DNA of 64,000 nucleotides from Devosia subaequoris (GTDB lineage: Bacteria; Pseudomonadota; Alphaproteobacteria; Rhizobiales; Devosiaceae), in contig NZ_JACIEW010000001.1 in NCBI RefSeq assembly GCF_014197055.1, positions 806,001 through 870,000 of the forward strand, written 5' to 3'. Shown piece by piece: positions 54,078 through 63,049 of this stretch (the first letter of the stretch is position 1; every line of letters starts with the position of its first letter). A program made the translations under genes and the position numbers. The notes beneath the pieces were generated by a model that had not been told where the DNA came from, ran no database searches, and saw nothing but the letters and a program-made list of their open reading frames with translations.

Positions 54078-55532
54078 GTGAGTTTGAAGCTGATCGGCAT
54101 TGATGTGGGCACGACATCGACCAAGGCGGTCCTCATCGACGGGACGGGACGGAGCCTGGCCGAATTCAGCCGGCCGCATGGCATGGACCGCTCCGGCAAT
54201 GGAAAAGCCGAACAGGACCCCTCCATCTGGATAAAGAGCGTATGGGCTGCCTTGCAGCATTTTGCCGATGTGACCGATCTCAATGGCCTGGCCGGGATCG
54301 GGCTGACGTCTCAAGTCAATACGCATGTGTTTGTCGGCCAGGACGGCGCGCCGCTGCGGCCGGCTTTGACCTGGCAGGATACGCGCGCGGCTCACGATGC
54401 GGCCCGGCTGGACCGTCAGATCACGGTGGCGCAGAAAACCCAGTGGTTCGGGGGACCAGTGCCGATCGATGCCAGCCATGCGCTCTCCCGCATGGCCTTC
54501 ATTGCCCGGACTGAACCTGAAATCTGGGACGCGACACGACATGTGCTGCTGCCCAAGGATTTCATTGCCCTGCAATTGACCGGGGAGATCGCCGGTGACC
54601 CGGTCGCCGCAATTGGGCTGGTTGATAAAGCGGGGGCCTATGTCGCTCCCCTGCTCGACCTCGTGCCCGGCGCCAGGGAAAGATTGCCGCCCTTATTCGA
54701 CTTCCATCATAGCCCTGGTCGCGTCCGGGCCGGCTTGCCCTGCGCGGACGTGCCGGTGATGGTCGGCGCCATGGACGCCTGGGCCGGCATGTTCGGCTGC
54801 GGGGTCGTGGCAGAGAATGATGTCATGTATCAATCGGGGACCAGCGAAGTGCCCGGCATCATCTCCTCCAAGGTCGTGCCCACGCAGGGTGTTGTGCTGT
54901 TTCCGCCCTATCAGGGTATCAGCATGCATGCCGCGCCCACGCAATCGGGCGGCGCCTCGATCACCTGGCTGTCCAACCTCCTGGGCCGAACGCCGGAGGA
55001 CCTGTTTGGCCTCGCCGAAGCGGTGGCGCCGGCCGCCAGCGTGCCGATTTTCCTGCCCCATCTGGCCGGCGAACGAGCGCCCATCTGGGACGCGCAGTCG
55101 CGTGGGGTGTTCGCGCGACTCGATGCTGGCGTGGGGCCAGGAGAAATGACCATATCGGTGATGGAGGGCGTGGCCCATTCTGTGCGTTGGGCATTCGAGG
55201 CACTGGAGAAATCGGCTGATCTCAAACCATGCCTCGTCAATATTGGCGGCGGTGGCGCGCGGTCGGACCTCTGGTGCCAAATCCGGGCCGATGTTCTGGG
55301 CGTGCCACTACGCCGGGCAGAACAGTCGGCCGCGGCGGCTTTGGGCGCGGCCATCATTGCGGGATTGGGCAGTGGTGCCTTCGGGTCGTTGGTGACAGCG
55401 GTCCGTGAGCTTGTGCGGTTCGACAAGCAGTTCACGCCGGACGCAGAGCGGGCTGCGCGTTACACAGAGCGGCACGAACATTTCCGGGCGCTCTACGCGG
55501 ATCTGGTAAGGTTCAACAGCCGATTTGCCTAG
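54078..55532 (+). CDS. FGGY-family carbohydrate kinase (xylulokinase-like)
   Basis: This 484-residue sugar kinase opens with LIGIDVGTTSTKAVLIDGTG (ATP phosphate loop), has the probable catalytic Asp in VGAMDAWAGMFGCG, and near the C-terminus NIGGGGARSDLWCQIRADVL, the FGGY adenosine-binding signature. It phosphorylates a ketose or polyol after uptake. The GTG start at 54078 has GAGGGAG upstream. It is divergent from the ribose-type importer and is probably co-regulated with it. Xylulose is likely but not proven; other FGGY substrates are possible. Confidence 0.87.
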   Translation: MSLKLIGIDVGTTSTKAVLIDGTGRSLAEFSRPHGMDRSGNGKAEQDPSIWIKSVWAALQHFADVTDLNGLAGIGLTSQVNTHVFVGQDGAPLRPALTWQDTRAAHDAARLDRQITVAQKTQWFGGPVPIDASHALSRMAFIARTEPEIWDATRHVLLPKDFIALQLTGEIAGDPVAAIGLVDKAGAYVAPLLDLVPGARERLPPLFDFHHSPGRVRAGLPCADVPVMVGAMDAWAGMFGCGVVAENDVMYQSGTSEVPGIISSKVVPTQGVVLFPPYQGISMHAAPTQSGGASITWLSNLLGRTPEDLFGLAEAVAPAASVPIFLPHLAGERAPIWDAQSRGVFARLDAGVGPGEMTISVMEGVAHSVRWAFEALEKSADLKPCLVNIGGGGARSDLWCQIRADVLGVPLRRAEQSAAAALGAAIIAGLGSGAFGSLVTAVRELVRFDKQFTPDAERAARYTERHEHFRALYADLVRFNSRFA

Positions 55533-55601
55533 CGGAACTGTGGGGCATTTCTCCGGAATGGGCCCGTTGTCCAATATGCCGGAGCTTCACGCCCCGTCGG
55601 A

Positions 55602-56096
55602 CTAGCGGTGATATCCGGCCAGTATCGCCGCCCTCAAAGCCTCGGCCGTACTTCTCGCCGCCGTCTCCCGGGCACCACTTGATGACGCAATATCGGTCGG
55701 CGTGAGCTTGCCGCCCTGGTACGCGGTGTCCGTGAAGCGTGTCGCTTCAAACAGGATTTTTTCGCCATCCTCGATCGTCACAGTAGCCTCGACCCGCACA
55801 TTGACCGGTCGCGCCACGGCGTAGGCATTGGACATCGAACCTTGCGGAGTGCTGGTGCTGGCGGCAATGTCCAAGACCGGGTCGCTCGGCAATGCAGGCC
55901 CCGGAAACGCAACCTTGAGGCGATTGAGGATAATCTGCTCGAGATGGTCGTCGGGTGAGGCAAAGTTGAACCGGACCGTGCTCATGTCACGACCGGATGA
56001 AGGATCGCCATAGACCGGTGCAAGGCTGGTGCAGCCGGCCAGGGTCACGGCCAAGATGGCTAAGGCAAGGGCGGATCCAAAGATGCGACGTTTCAT
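55602..56096 (-). CDS. LptE-like outer-membrane lipoprotein
   Basis: This 164-residue lipoprotein has a signal peptide and lipobox LAGC (19-22), so it should be lipidated at Cys22. After LAPVYGDPSSG the pattern VRFNFASPDDHLEQIILNRL and the C-terminal ETAARSTAEALRAAILAGYH resembles alphaproteobacterial LptE, which plugs the LptD barrel. Similarity is weak, but its position 12 bases downstream of an lptD-like gene supports it. A second lptE near leuS-holA would be expected elsewhere in this class. Confidence 0.65.
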   Translation of the reverse strand: MKRRIFGSALALAILAVTLAGCTSLAPVYGDPSSGRDMSTVRFNFASPDDHLEQIILNRLKVAFPGPALPSDPVLDIAASTSTPQGSMSNAYAVARPVNVRVEATVTIEDGEKILFEATRFTDTAYQGGKLTPTDIASSSGARETAARSTAEALRAAILAGYHR

Positions 56097-56108
56097 GGCT
56101 CCCCTTCC

Positions 56109-58412
56109 CTATTGCAGCAGATTGCCGACCGGCACGGCGCCGGAATAGCCGACGTCAAAGCCCGCCGGGGCGAGCAGGCGGAAGGTGGCCGTGGCGCGCA
56201 GATCATTGGGCGAACTATGCGAAGGCCCTGTGCGCGTGACGTCGCCCGAAATAACCAGATAGCCGTCATTATAGGTCAGGCCGCCGCCCACTTGCAGAAA
56301 GCTGTTGGCGCTCAAATCCCAGTAGGCGTTGCCGCTGGCACTCCAATATTCGGCGACCGGAACGCTCGCTTCGACGCCAACTTCGTGCATGTTCTTGATA
56401 TTGCCGGTCATGGGGGTGGCCGCAGCATAGCGATAATTCAGGGCGCCGGACCATCCGTCCTGCCCGTAACTGACACCCAGACCTGCGCGCGCGATATCCA
56501 GGGTCGTCGTATCGACCTGCAGTTTGCCGCCAACCTTCAGGGTATTGGCCAGGGCTCCATAGGCGCCGACGACAGCATAGGACGAGGCATTTTCCAGGCC
56601 CGAACCGACGCCCACCTGCTGCGGATTGCCCAAGGCGAAGGCATTGGTGCCCGCCAGCTGGAAAGACTGTCCGCCGACCAGCTCGACATAGCTGCCGTCC
56701 ATCAGGCTGGCGAGATAGCGCCCACCCAGATTGACCCGCAGCCCGGTTTCCTGCCGGTCGATGCCGGAAAAGCGATTGTAGCTGAATAGGTTGGTGTCAT
56801 CGAAGATCAGGCTCTGGGAATCTTCGTTGGTGATGCCCGGTGCAATACTGGAGGCGCCGCGATAGACAATCTGGGCAATCGGCTCGACCAGATGGGTCAC
56901 GCCATTGCCATAGGCAGCCATGGGGTAACGAATATCGAGCGCTGCGATCGGCGTTGCGCCGAGAAGCGTCTGTGCAGCCGGGGCCGTTGCAAGGGCGCTG
57001 CCGCCATCATAGCCGGCCGCGTCCAGGCGCAGGCCGACGAATGGCGTCACCACGGCACCACCGGCAGTCCACTGGTTCTGCCAACTGGCCTGTGCCATGC
57101 CGTGCACCCGGTTGCCCGCATAGCCATAGTCGTAGGGGATAGCATTGACCGTTGTGGTGTAATCCAGCTTGCGCGTAATGCCGAGCAATCGCGCTTCCAC
57201 CTCGACCCGACCGCCCCCCGGAGGCAAGGCGAAACTACGCTCGACCCGTATATTGGGGAGCGCGATGCCCTGCTGGTCACGAACAGAGTCCGGGTTTTCG
57301 CCCAACATGTTGAACTGCTGAATGCGGGCGTCGATATAGGTGTCGTCGCTCAGATGGGTGGCATAGACCTCATTGACCGCCGAGCGGCGCGGATCGAGCA
57401 TGTAGTCGGCAAAATAGGCACTATCGGTAAAGACTGAATAAGCCGCGCCAATCGTCCAATCTTCCACCGGCCTGAATTCGCCGGCCGCCTGAATGGCGCC
57501 ACGCCAATCTGTCTTGGCATCGGCAAAGGTGAAGGCCGTCTTGTCGAACTGGTAGAGGCCGGAGGCCTTGATGCTGAACGAGCCGAGATCGAAGCGCTGG
57601 ATCCATTCGGCGCCCATCAGGAAGCCTTGGCGACTTAAAAGGGTCGGCGAGAGGATGACATTGGTGTTACGGGTCGAATAAACCGTGAAAGGCACTTCGA
57701 CCTTGACCCCGGTTTTTTCGCTATAGCCCAGGCTGGGCTTGGGAATCGTCGCTAGGGCGTCATTGCTCAGATCCGGCAACCAGAGAAAGGGCAGCCAGGC
57801 CACGGGCACGCCCAGCAGGGCCAGGCTGGGCTGTTCCAGCGTGATGGAATTATCGTCGGCGTTCTGCACGATCCTGGCCGCGCTGATCGACCAGCCAATG
57901 CGTTGGCCGGATGGACCGACGCAATCGCCACAAGGGGCGTATTGCGCATTGGTCAGGATCGAGTTGAGCACCTGATCGAACTCGGCATCGTCGGCGGTCA
58001 CACGCGAACCGTCGCGCCCGGTCAGGGTCATGCTGTCCAGCACAACGCGCTTGAGGCCTTCGGTCAGGTCAAGGCGGTCGCTTTTTGAGGTGTTGCCTGC
58101 CGGGTCGATCACCAGGACGTTGCCGATAAGCTCCATTTCTCCATCGGCCCGGCGATAGACCAGGCGATCACCGGAAAGGGTATAGCCGCTGACGCGCAGC
58201 ACCACGTCCCCTCGAGCGGTTATCTCGTTGCGCACGGAATCGAAGACGAGCTCTTCAGCCTCGACGGCGGTTGGTGCGGATGGGTCGATTGGCGCGGAAA
58301 AGAAATCGTCGGGCAACAGGCCCTGGGCGAGCGAAGGCGCAACTGTCGCAGTCGGCAGCAGGACCAACGCACAGGCCAAGCCCAGAACTGCTCCCTTGCC
58401 GGGTCTCATCAA
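56109..58412 (-). CDS. lptD: LptD/OstA-like LPS-assembly outer-membrane protein
   Basis: This 767-residue protein has a signal peptide (about 1-30), an OstA/LptA-like N-terminal jellyroll (about 48-150: AEELVFDSVRNEITARGDVV, YTLSGDRLVYRRADGEMELI), a CGDC pair (Cys161, Cys164) followed by WSISAARIVQ, and a long C-terminal beta-barrel to the terminal hydrophobic strand ending LLQ. This matches alphaproteobacterial LptD, which lacks the C-terminal Cys pair of E. coli. It inserts LPS into the outer leaflet. It is not next to surA-pdxA-ksgA, its usual neighbours; an LptE-like gene follows instead. Confidence 0.87.
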   Translation of the reverse strand: MMRPGKGAVLGLACALVLLPTATVAPSLAQGLLPDDFFSAPIDPSAPTAVEAEELVFDSVRNEITARGDVVLRVSGYTLSGDRLVYRRADGEMELIGNVLVIDPAGNTSKSDRLDLTEGLKRVVLDSMTLTGRDGSRVTADDAEFDQVLNSILTNAQYAPCGDCVGPSGQRIGWSISAARIVQNADDNSITLEQPSLALLGVPVAWLPFLWLPDLSNDALATIPKPSLGYSEKTGVKVEVPFTVYSTRNTNVILSPTLLSRQGFLMGAEWIQRFDLGSFSIKASGLYQFDKTAFTFADAKTDWRGAIQAAGEFRPVEDWTIGAAYSVFTDSAYFADYMLDPRRSAVNEVYATHLSDDTYIDARIQQFNMLGENPDSVRDQQGIALPNIRVERSFALPPGGGRVEVEARLLGITRKLDYTTTVNAIPYDYGYAGNRVHGMAQASWQNQWTAGGAVVTPFVGLRLDAAGYDGGSALATAPAAQTLLGATPIAALDIRYPMAAYGNGVTHLVEPIAQIVYRGASSIAPGITNEDSQSLIFDDTNLFSYNRFSGIDRQETGLRVNLGGRYLASLMDGSYVELVGGQSFQLAGTNAFALGNPQQVGVGSGLENASSYAVVGAYGALANTLKVGGKLQVDTTTLDIARAGLGVSYGQDGWSGALNYRYAAATPMTGNIKNMHEVGVEASVPVAEYWSASGNAYWDLSANSFLQVGGGLTYNDGYLVISGDVTRTGPSHSSPNDLRATATFRLLAPAGFDVGYSGAVPVGNLLQ

Positions 58413-58713
58413 TGAGCACCCTTCAGGTTCGATGCTTTTGAGCTTCGGGTTGCCATGACCGCACTACGCCAAACTGAACAATTCGCAACGCCGTCCCAAG
58501 CCGATACGCCCGTGGCCGACAAACTACCCACCAATCTAAAGTCGGGCAATGAAGAATGTGCAAACTCCCGGGCATTGTGACCGTTTCGCAATGCACTAGC
58601 GCGAACGCTGCGCATGTTCATTTGAGCGCCCCCGGGTCGCAACTCCGTCCATTTGTCGCAAATCTGTAGCAAAATCGGCCTATGGGCGTGTTCAGATTAC
58701 CAAGGACCCTTCC
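58413..58713. other. 301-base divergent gap between lptD and the GDPD gene
   Basis: No gene is supported here. The span must contain the lptD promoter (minus) and the GDPD promoter (plus). AT content rises near 58655-58700, before the GDPD gene. No palindrome or clean -35/-10 pair could be assigned. Confidence 0.4.
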
Positions 58714-59460
58714 ATGTCACCTTCTGCGCTCCCCGGCCCCGCCCCACATGAAGTCCAGGCGCATCGCGGCGCCTCCGCCATTGCGCCGGAGAACACCATG
58801 GCGGCCTTTCGCGCGGCCGCCGAGGCGGGTGCGAAATGGGTGGAGTTGGACGTGGCCCTGAGCGCGGACGGCCAGTTGATCGTCATTCACGACGATAGCG
58901 TTGACCGCACCAGCGCGGGTAGCGGGTCGCTGGGCGAGCTCACGCAAAGCGAAATAGCGGCACTCGATGCGGGGAGCTGGTTCGGCCAGGACTTTCAGGA
59001 TGAACGGATTCCGACGCTGGCAGAGACCATTGCCGCGTTGGGCGAGCTGGGCCTGAGCGCCAATGTCGAAATCAAGCAGCACAAGCACCACAAATCGCTC
59101 GACCAGCTCGTCGGGGCCGTGCAGACCGATATCGCGAAACGCTCGGGCAGCACCGAGATCATGATCTCGAGTTTCGACCCCGAAGCCCTCCGGGCGATGC
59201 ACGCGCTCGAGCCCGAACTGGAAATGGCGATGCTCTGGGGCCGTCCGCCGGAGGACTGGGCCGGGCAACTCGCGGCCATCCCGGCAACCACCATTCACAT
59301 GCACTACAAGGCACTCTCCATCGGCATGCTCGAAGAGACGGACAAGCGCGGCATCAAGGTCAGGGCCTGGACCTGCAATGACCCGGTGCAGCTGGTGTCG
59401 TTCTGGGATGCGGGGCTCACCGGTGTCATTACCGACGATCCCAAACTCTTTCTGGGGTAA
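58714..59460 (+). CDS. Glycerophosphodiester phosphodiesterase (canonical)
   Basis: This 248-residue GDPD has the complete catalytic set: His17-Arg18-Gly19 (QAHRGAS), Glu44 and Asp46 (VELDVALS) and His59-Asp60 (VIHDDS), with APENTMAAF and the C-terminal VRAWTCNDPVQL. It lacks a signal peptide and is therefore probably cytoplasmic (UgpQ-like). It splits glycerophosphodiesters into glycerol 3-phosphate and an alcohol. It lies 6 bases before a DeoR/GlpR-type gene on the same strand. Compare the divergent HRA-type paralogue at 25544. Confidence 0.92.
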   Translation: MSPSALPGPAPHEVQAHRGASAIAPENTMAAFRAAAEAGAKWVELDVALSADGQLIVIHDDSVDRTSAGSGSLGELTQSEIAALDAGSWFGQDFQDERIPTLAETIAALGELGLSANVEIKQHKHHKSLDQLVGAVQTDIAKRSGSTEIMISSFDPEALRAMHALEPELEMAMLWGRPPEDWAGQLAAIPATTIHMHYKALSIGMLEETDKRGIKVRAWTCNDPVQLVSFWDAGLTGVITDDPKLFLG

Positions 59461-59466
59461 ACGGAA

Positions 59467-60255
59467 ATGATGGGGCAAGACACGCTGTCGGATCGGCAAC
59501 GCGACATCCTGGCCCTGATCGAGGCCGATGGCGCCCAGTATATCGAGCAGTTGGCGGCGCGATATGCAGTGACAACCCAGACCGTGCGGCGCGACATCAA
59601 TGCCTTGTGCGACCTGGGCTATGCGCGACGATTCCATGGTGGTGTGGACGCGCCCGTCACCGTGCGCAACATCTCAATCAAAGCTCGATCGACACTCAAC
59701 AGTGGCGCCAAGCAACGCATTGCGCGCCGTATCGCTGATCATATCGAGCCGGGCTCGACCGTGTTCATGGGTATTGGAAGCACGGTGCAGTTCGTGGCCG
59801 AAGCGCTGCGGAACCGGGATGACCTGCGCGTGGTCACCAACAATATCGATGTGGCGCTCGCCCTTTGCAATGCGCCGCAGGTTGAGGTGCATATGACCCC
59901 GGGGCTGCTGCGCCACAATGACCGGGACGTGGTGGGTTCAGACTCGCTGACGTTTTTCGAGAAATTCTACGCCACCCATGCCGTCGTTGGCGCCGGCGCG
60001 CTCGACCCGGAAAAAGGCATTCTGGATTTCAGCTATGCCGAGGCCCAGACGACGACCACGCTGATTGCCAATTCGCGGGCACAGTATCTGGCCGCCGACA
60101 TGAGCAAATGGACGCGCGACGCGTCCGTGCGCGTGGCCTCGTTCGGCCGCATCACCCGGTTTTATACCGACCAATTGCCTGACGATGGTCTGGCGTCCGT
60201 GGCTCTCCAGGCGGCCGGGACCGATATTGTGCTATGCGGGCAGGAAGCGGACTGA
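59467..60255 (+). CDS. DeoR-family (GlpR-like) transcriptional regulator
   Basis: This 262-residue regulator has an N-terminal DeoR HTH (LSDRQRDILALIEADGAQYI, RYAVTTQTVRRDINAL) and a sugar-phosphate-isomerase-like sensor domain (VFMGIGSTVQFVAEAL, VVTNNIDVALAL, GILDFSYAEAQTT). GlpR proteins respond to glycerol 3-phosphate, the product of the GDPD encoded just upstream, so the two genes probably form a feedback pair. The start ATG 59467 (or 59470) lies 6 bases after the GDPD stop. Confidence 0.88.
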   Translation: MMGQDTLSDRQRDILALIEADGAQYIEQLAARYAVTTQTVRRDINALCDLGYARRFHGGVDAPVTVRNISIKARSTLNSGAKQRIARRIADHIEPGSTVFMGIGSTVQFVAEALRNRDDLRVVTNNIDVALALCNAPQVEVHMTPGLLRHNDRDVVGSDSLTFFEKFYATHAVVGAGALDPEKGILDFSYAEAQTTTTLIANSRAQYLAADMSKWTRDASVRVASFGRITRFYTDQLPDDGLASVALQAAGTDIVLCGQEAD

Positions 60256-60288
60256 GCCAAAGCCCTGCTTCACGCCAGCAGCCCAGCC

Positions 60289-61020
60289 TCAGGCCAGCAC
60301 TTGGGCGCGATCCAGCGCCCGAATGCTTTCGAACAGGCCCGCAGCCTGCTCGGCATCGCCCTGTTCGATCGCGGCGATCAGTGCCTGAAACTGACGCGCC
60401 GAGGCCGCCCGATAGTCCGCACCGCCGAGGGCACCTTCACGGGTCAAGGCCAGCGCCAGTGTGAGTTCGACAACACCGATCACCGAGCGCAGCAATGGAT
60501 CGCGGCTGGTTTCGGCCAGCACGCCATGGACCTCGAGGCAGGACAGACCGAATTGCTCGATCGATTCCCCTGCCGTTTCCATCTGGTGGCACCAATACTT
60601 AAGCAGGCGCACCTGTTCGGAGGTGCGTTGCTGGGCGGCCAGCGCGATCATGGGCGCTTCCAGCGCGGCGCGGGATCGAAACAGGCTTTGGTGGAACTCA
60701 GGATCGGGTGGCGCATCGAAGTGCCAAGCCAAGACCTGCGGATCGAAGAAATTCCAGCGGCTGCGCGGCGAAACGCGCGTGCCCACCTTGGGCCTGGCTT
60801 CGACGAGGCCCTTGGCCTCAAGGGTCTTTAGCGCCTCGCGCAGCACGGTGCGGGAGACGCCGTAGGTCTCCATCATCACCGCATCGCTGGCCAAAACCGA
60901 ACCGATCGGGAACTCCCCGGTGACGATGGAACGGCCGATTTCGTTGATGACGAAGGTGTGAAAATTCCGTGCGGCGCGGCGTCCGGAAAGCGAGCGGATC
61001 AAACCGCCGGTCTCGATCAT
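60289..61020 (-). CDS. FadR-subfamily GntR regulator of the sugar-importer operon
   Basis: This 243-residue protein has a winged HTH (EFPIGSVLASDAVMMETYGV, SRTVLREALKTLEAKGLVEA, RPKVGTRVSPRSRWNFFDP) and an FCD domain with FHQSLFRSRAALEAPMIALA. The RSRWNFFDPQVLAW segment is typical of the sugar-acid-responsive branch (DgoR/ExuR-like). It is downstream of, and on the same strand as, the galactofuranose-type permeases (65-base gap) and probably controls them. Confidence 0.87.
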   Translation of the reverse strand: MIETGGLIRSLSGRRAARNFHTFVINEIGRSIVTGEFPIGSVLASDAVMMETYGVSRTVLREALKTLEAKGLVEARPKVGTRVSPRSRWNFFDPQVLAWHFDAPPDPEFHQSLFRSRAALEAPMIALAAQQRTSEQVRLLKYWCHQMETAGESIEQFGLSCLEVHGVLAETSRDPLLRSVIGVVELTLALALTREGALGGADYRAASARQFQALIAAIEQGDAEQAAGLFESIRALDRAQVLA

Positions 61021-61085
61021 GGTGAGAGCTTTCGAACACGCCCGGCGAGGCGATCACTCCGCCCCGCCCTCTGCCAGCCATACAT

Positions 61086-62054
61086 TCAGGATGCTTTCTC
61101 TCCCTGCGCCGAGGCAGCAAAAATAAGCCGCTGCAGCACGATGAACAGGAACAGCAAGGCCCCGATTACAATCTTGGTCCACCAACTCGACAGGGATCCG
61201 TCGAAGATGATGTAGGTCTGTACCAGCCCCAGCAGCATGACCCCGATAAAGGTGCCAAGCACGAAGCCGTAGCCACCGGTCAGCAAGGTGCCGCCGATCA
61301 CCACCGCACTGATCGCGTCGAGCTCAACGCCCACGGCGGCCAGCGGGTAGCCGGCAGAAGTATAGAGCGAGAAGACGATTCCCGCCAATGCAGCGAGCGT
61401 CGACGATACCATGTAAACGCCGATAGTGGTCCGGGCCACCGGAACGCCCATCAAAGAGGCCGAAACCGGATTGCCGCCCAAGGCATAAACATAGGAGCCG
61501 AAGCGCGTGCGGTGAGCAACCAGCGCCCCCACGATGAAGACCGCGACCATTAGCAAGCCGATGAAGCTCAATCGCCCTCCGCCCGGCAGGCGAATGATGA
61601 GATCGGAAATCCAGTCGTAAAAATCATGGTTCACCGGCACGGAGTCCTGCGTGATGACAGAGGCGCCGCCACGGGCCAGGAACATGCCTGCCAAGGTGAC
61701 AATGAAAGCCGGCACCTGCAGGTAGTGGACTGCAAGGCCCATGACGGCACCGAAGCTGGCAGCGATGGCGAGCGCCAGGGCAAAGGCCGCCAGCGGATGC
61801 CACCCGGCCCAGGCGATCAACACCGCGACCAGCACACCGGTAAAACCGATGACCGCGCCGACCGAAAGGTCGATACCGCCCGAGATGATGACGAAGGTCA
61901 TGCCCACCGCGGTAATACCGAGAAAGGCATTGTCGGTCAGGAAGTTGCCCAGCACCCGCGTGGAGAACATGGAGGGAAATTGCATGACTGCCAAAGCATA
62001 GGCGATGGCAAAGATGACGGCCGTGGCGACCAGCGGACGAAGGCTGCGGCTCAT
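61086..62054 (-). CDS. yjfF: Galactofuranose-type ABC transporter permease, YjfF-like
   Basis: This 322-residue permease has about nine membrane segments. Long stretches resemble E. coli YjfF as I recall it: LTDNAFLGITAVGMTFVIIS, GGIDLSVGAVIGFTGV, HRTRFGSYVYALGGN and VELDAISAVVIGGTLLTGG. YjfF and YtfT form the paired channel of the galactofuranose importer YtfQ-YtfR-YtfT-YjfF. Its ATG overlaps the stop of the YtfT-like gene. Confidence 0.88.
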   Translation of the reverse strand: MSRSLRPLVATAVIFAIAYALAVMQFPSMFSTRVLGNFLTDNAFLGITAVGMTFVIISGGIDLSVGAVIGFTGVLVAVLIAWAGWHPLAAFALALAIAASFGAVMGLAVHYLQVPAFIVTLAGMFLARGGASVITQDSVPVNHDFYDWISDLIIRLPGGGRLSFIGLLMVAVFIVGALVAHRTRFGSYVYALGGNPVSASLMGVPVARTTIGVYMVSSTLAALAGIVFSLYTSAGYPLAAVGVELDAISAVVIGGTLLTGGYGFVLGTFIGVMLLGLVQTYIIFDGSLSSWWTKIVIGALLFLFIVLQRLIFAASAQGEKAS

Positions 62055-63049
62055 TTACTGGCCTCCCGGACAGGCATACGCATTGGCATGATGCGGCTCG
62101 CCAAAGGCGACTGGATGATGAGAACAAGAAAGATCAGCGCGGCCTTGACGATCAGGTTGAACTCGGGCGGGAAGCCGGAGACCAGGATGCCGGTATTCAT
62201 GGCCTGGATGATGAGGGCGCCCAGCACCGCTAGAGGGACCGAAAAACGCCCCCCCAGCAGCGAGGTGCCGCCAATGACCACAGCCAGAATGGCATCCAGT
62301 TCCAGCCAGAGGCCGGCATTATTGGCGTCAGCGCCGCGAATGTCGCCGGCCACGATGATACCGGCGATGGCTGCGCAAACGCCGGACAAGCCATAGACAT
62401 AGAGCAGCAGCATGCGGCTGCGAATGCCAGCCAGGCTTGCGGCTGCCCGGTTGACACCAACTGCCTCGATAAAGAGTCCCAGGGCGGTCTTGCGCACCAG
62501 CAACGTCACCAGCACCAAAAGGGCCAGGGCAATGACCGCCGCCATCGGAAATCCGAGGAAGGAGCCAGTGCCGATGAAAATCAGCACGGGGTCGGTAAAG
62601 GTAACGATGAAGCCTTCGGTGATCAGCTGGGCGATGCCGCGCCCGGCCACCATGAGCACCAGGGTTGCAACAATGGGCTGAATGTCGAGGAAAGCGACGA
62701 GAAAGCCGTTCCAGAGGCCACAGGCCAGGCCAACCGCGAGCGCGGCGGCAACAGCGACGGGTGCTGGATAACCGGCCACCACCAATGTCGCGGCCACCGC
62801 GCCCGCCATGGCCATCACCGCGCCGACCGAAAGGTCGACACCCTTAGTGGCGATGACACCCACCATGCCAATGGCCAGAATGGCCACCGGCGCGCCCCTG
62901 TTGAGCACATCGATCAGGCTGCCAAACAGCCGACCGTCCTGCCAAGTTATGCGAAAAAAATTGGGAAACAGCAACCAGTTAATCAACAACACGCCGACCA
63001 GAGCCAGCAATTGCGGATTGGCGAGGCGAGACAATATGCGCCGCGTCAT
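62051..63049 (-). CDS. ytfT: Galactofuranose-type ABC transporter permease, YtfT-like
   Basis: This 332-residue permease resembles E. coli YtfT: QDGRLFGSLIDVLNRGAPVA, TKGVDLSVGAVMAMAGAV, ATLVLMVAGRGIAQLITEG and IRGADANNAGLWLELDAILA. One subfamily change is visible: TKGVDLSVG in place of TGGIDLSVG. It is coupled by ATGA overlaps to the ATPase gene upstream and the YjfF-like gene downstream, forming the two-permease importer. Confidence 0.9.
   Translation of the reverse strand: MTRRILSRLANPQLLALVGVLLINWLLFPNFFRITWQDGRLFGSLIDVLNRGAPVAILAIGMVGVIATKGVDLSVGAVMAMAGAVAATLVVAGYPAPVAVAAALAVGLACGLWNGFLVAFLDIQPIVATLVLMVAGRGIAQLITEGFIVTFTDPVLIFIGTGSFLGFPMAAVIALALLVLVTLLVRKTALGLFIEAVGVNRAAASLAGIRSRMLLLYVYGLSGVCAAIAGIIVAGDIRGADANNAGLWLELDAILAVVIGGTSLLGGRFSVPLAVLGALIIQAMNTGILVSGFPPEFNLIVKAALIFLVLIIQSPLASRIMPMRMPVREASK

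Noticed and set aside
58409..58672. An 87-codon minus-strand frame upstream of lptD
   Set aside because: It has no Shine-Dalgarno or recognisable motif and overlaps the expected promoter region of lptD.
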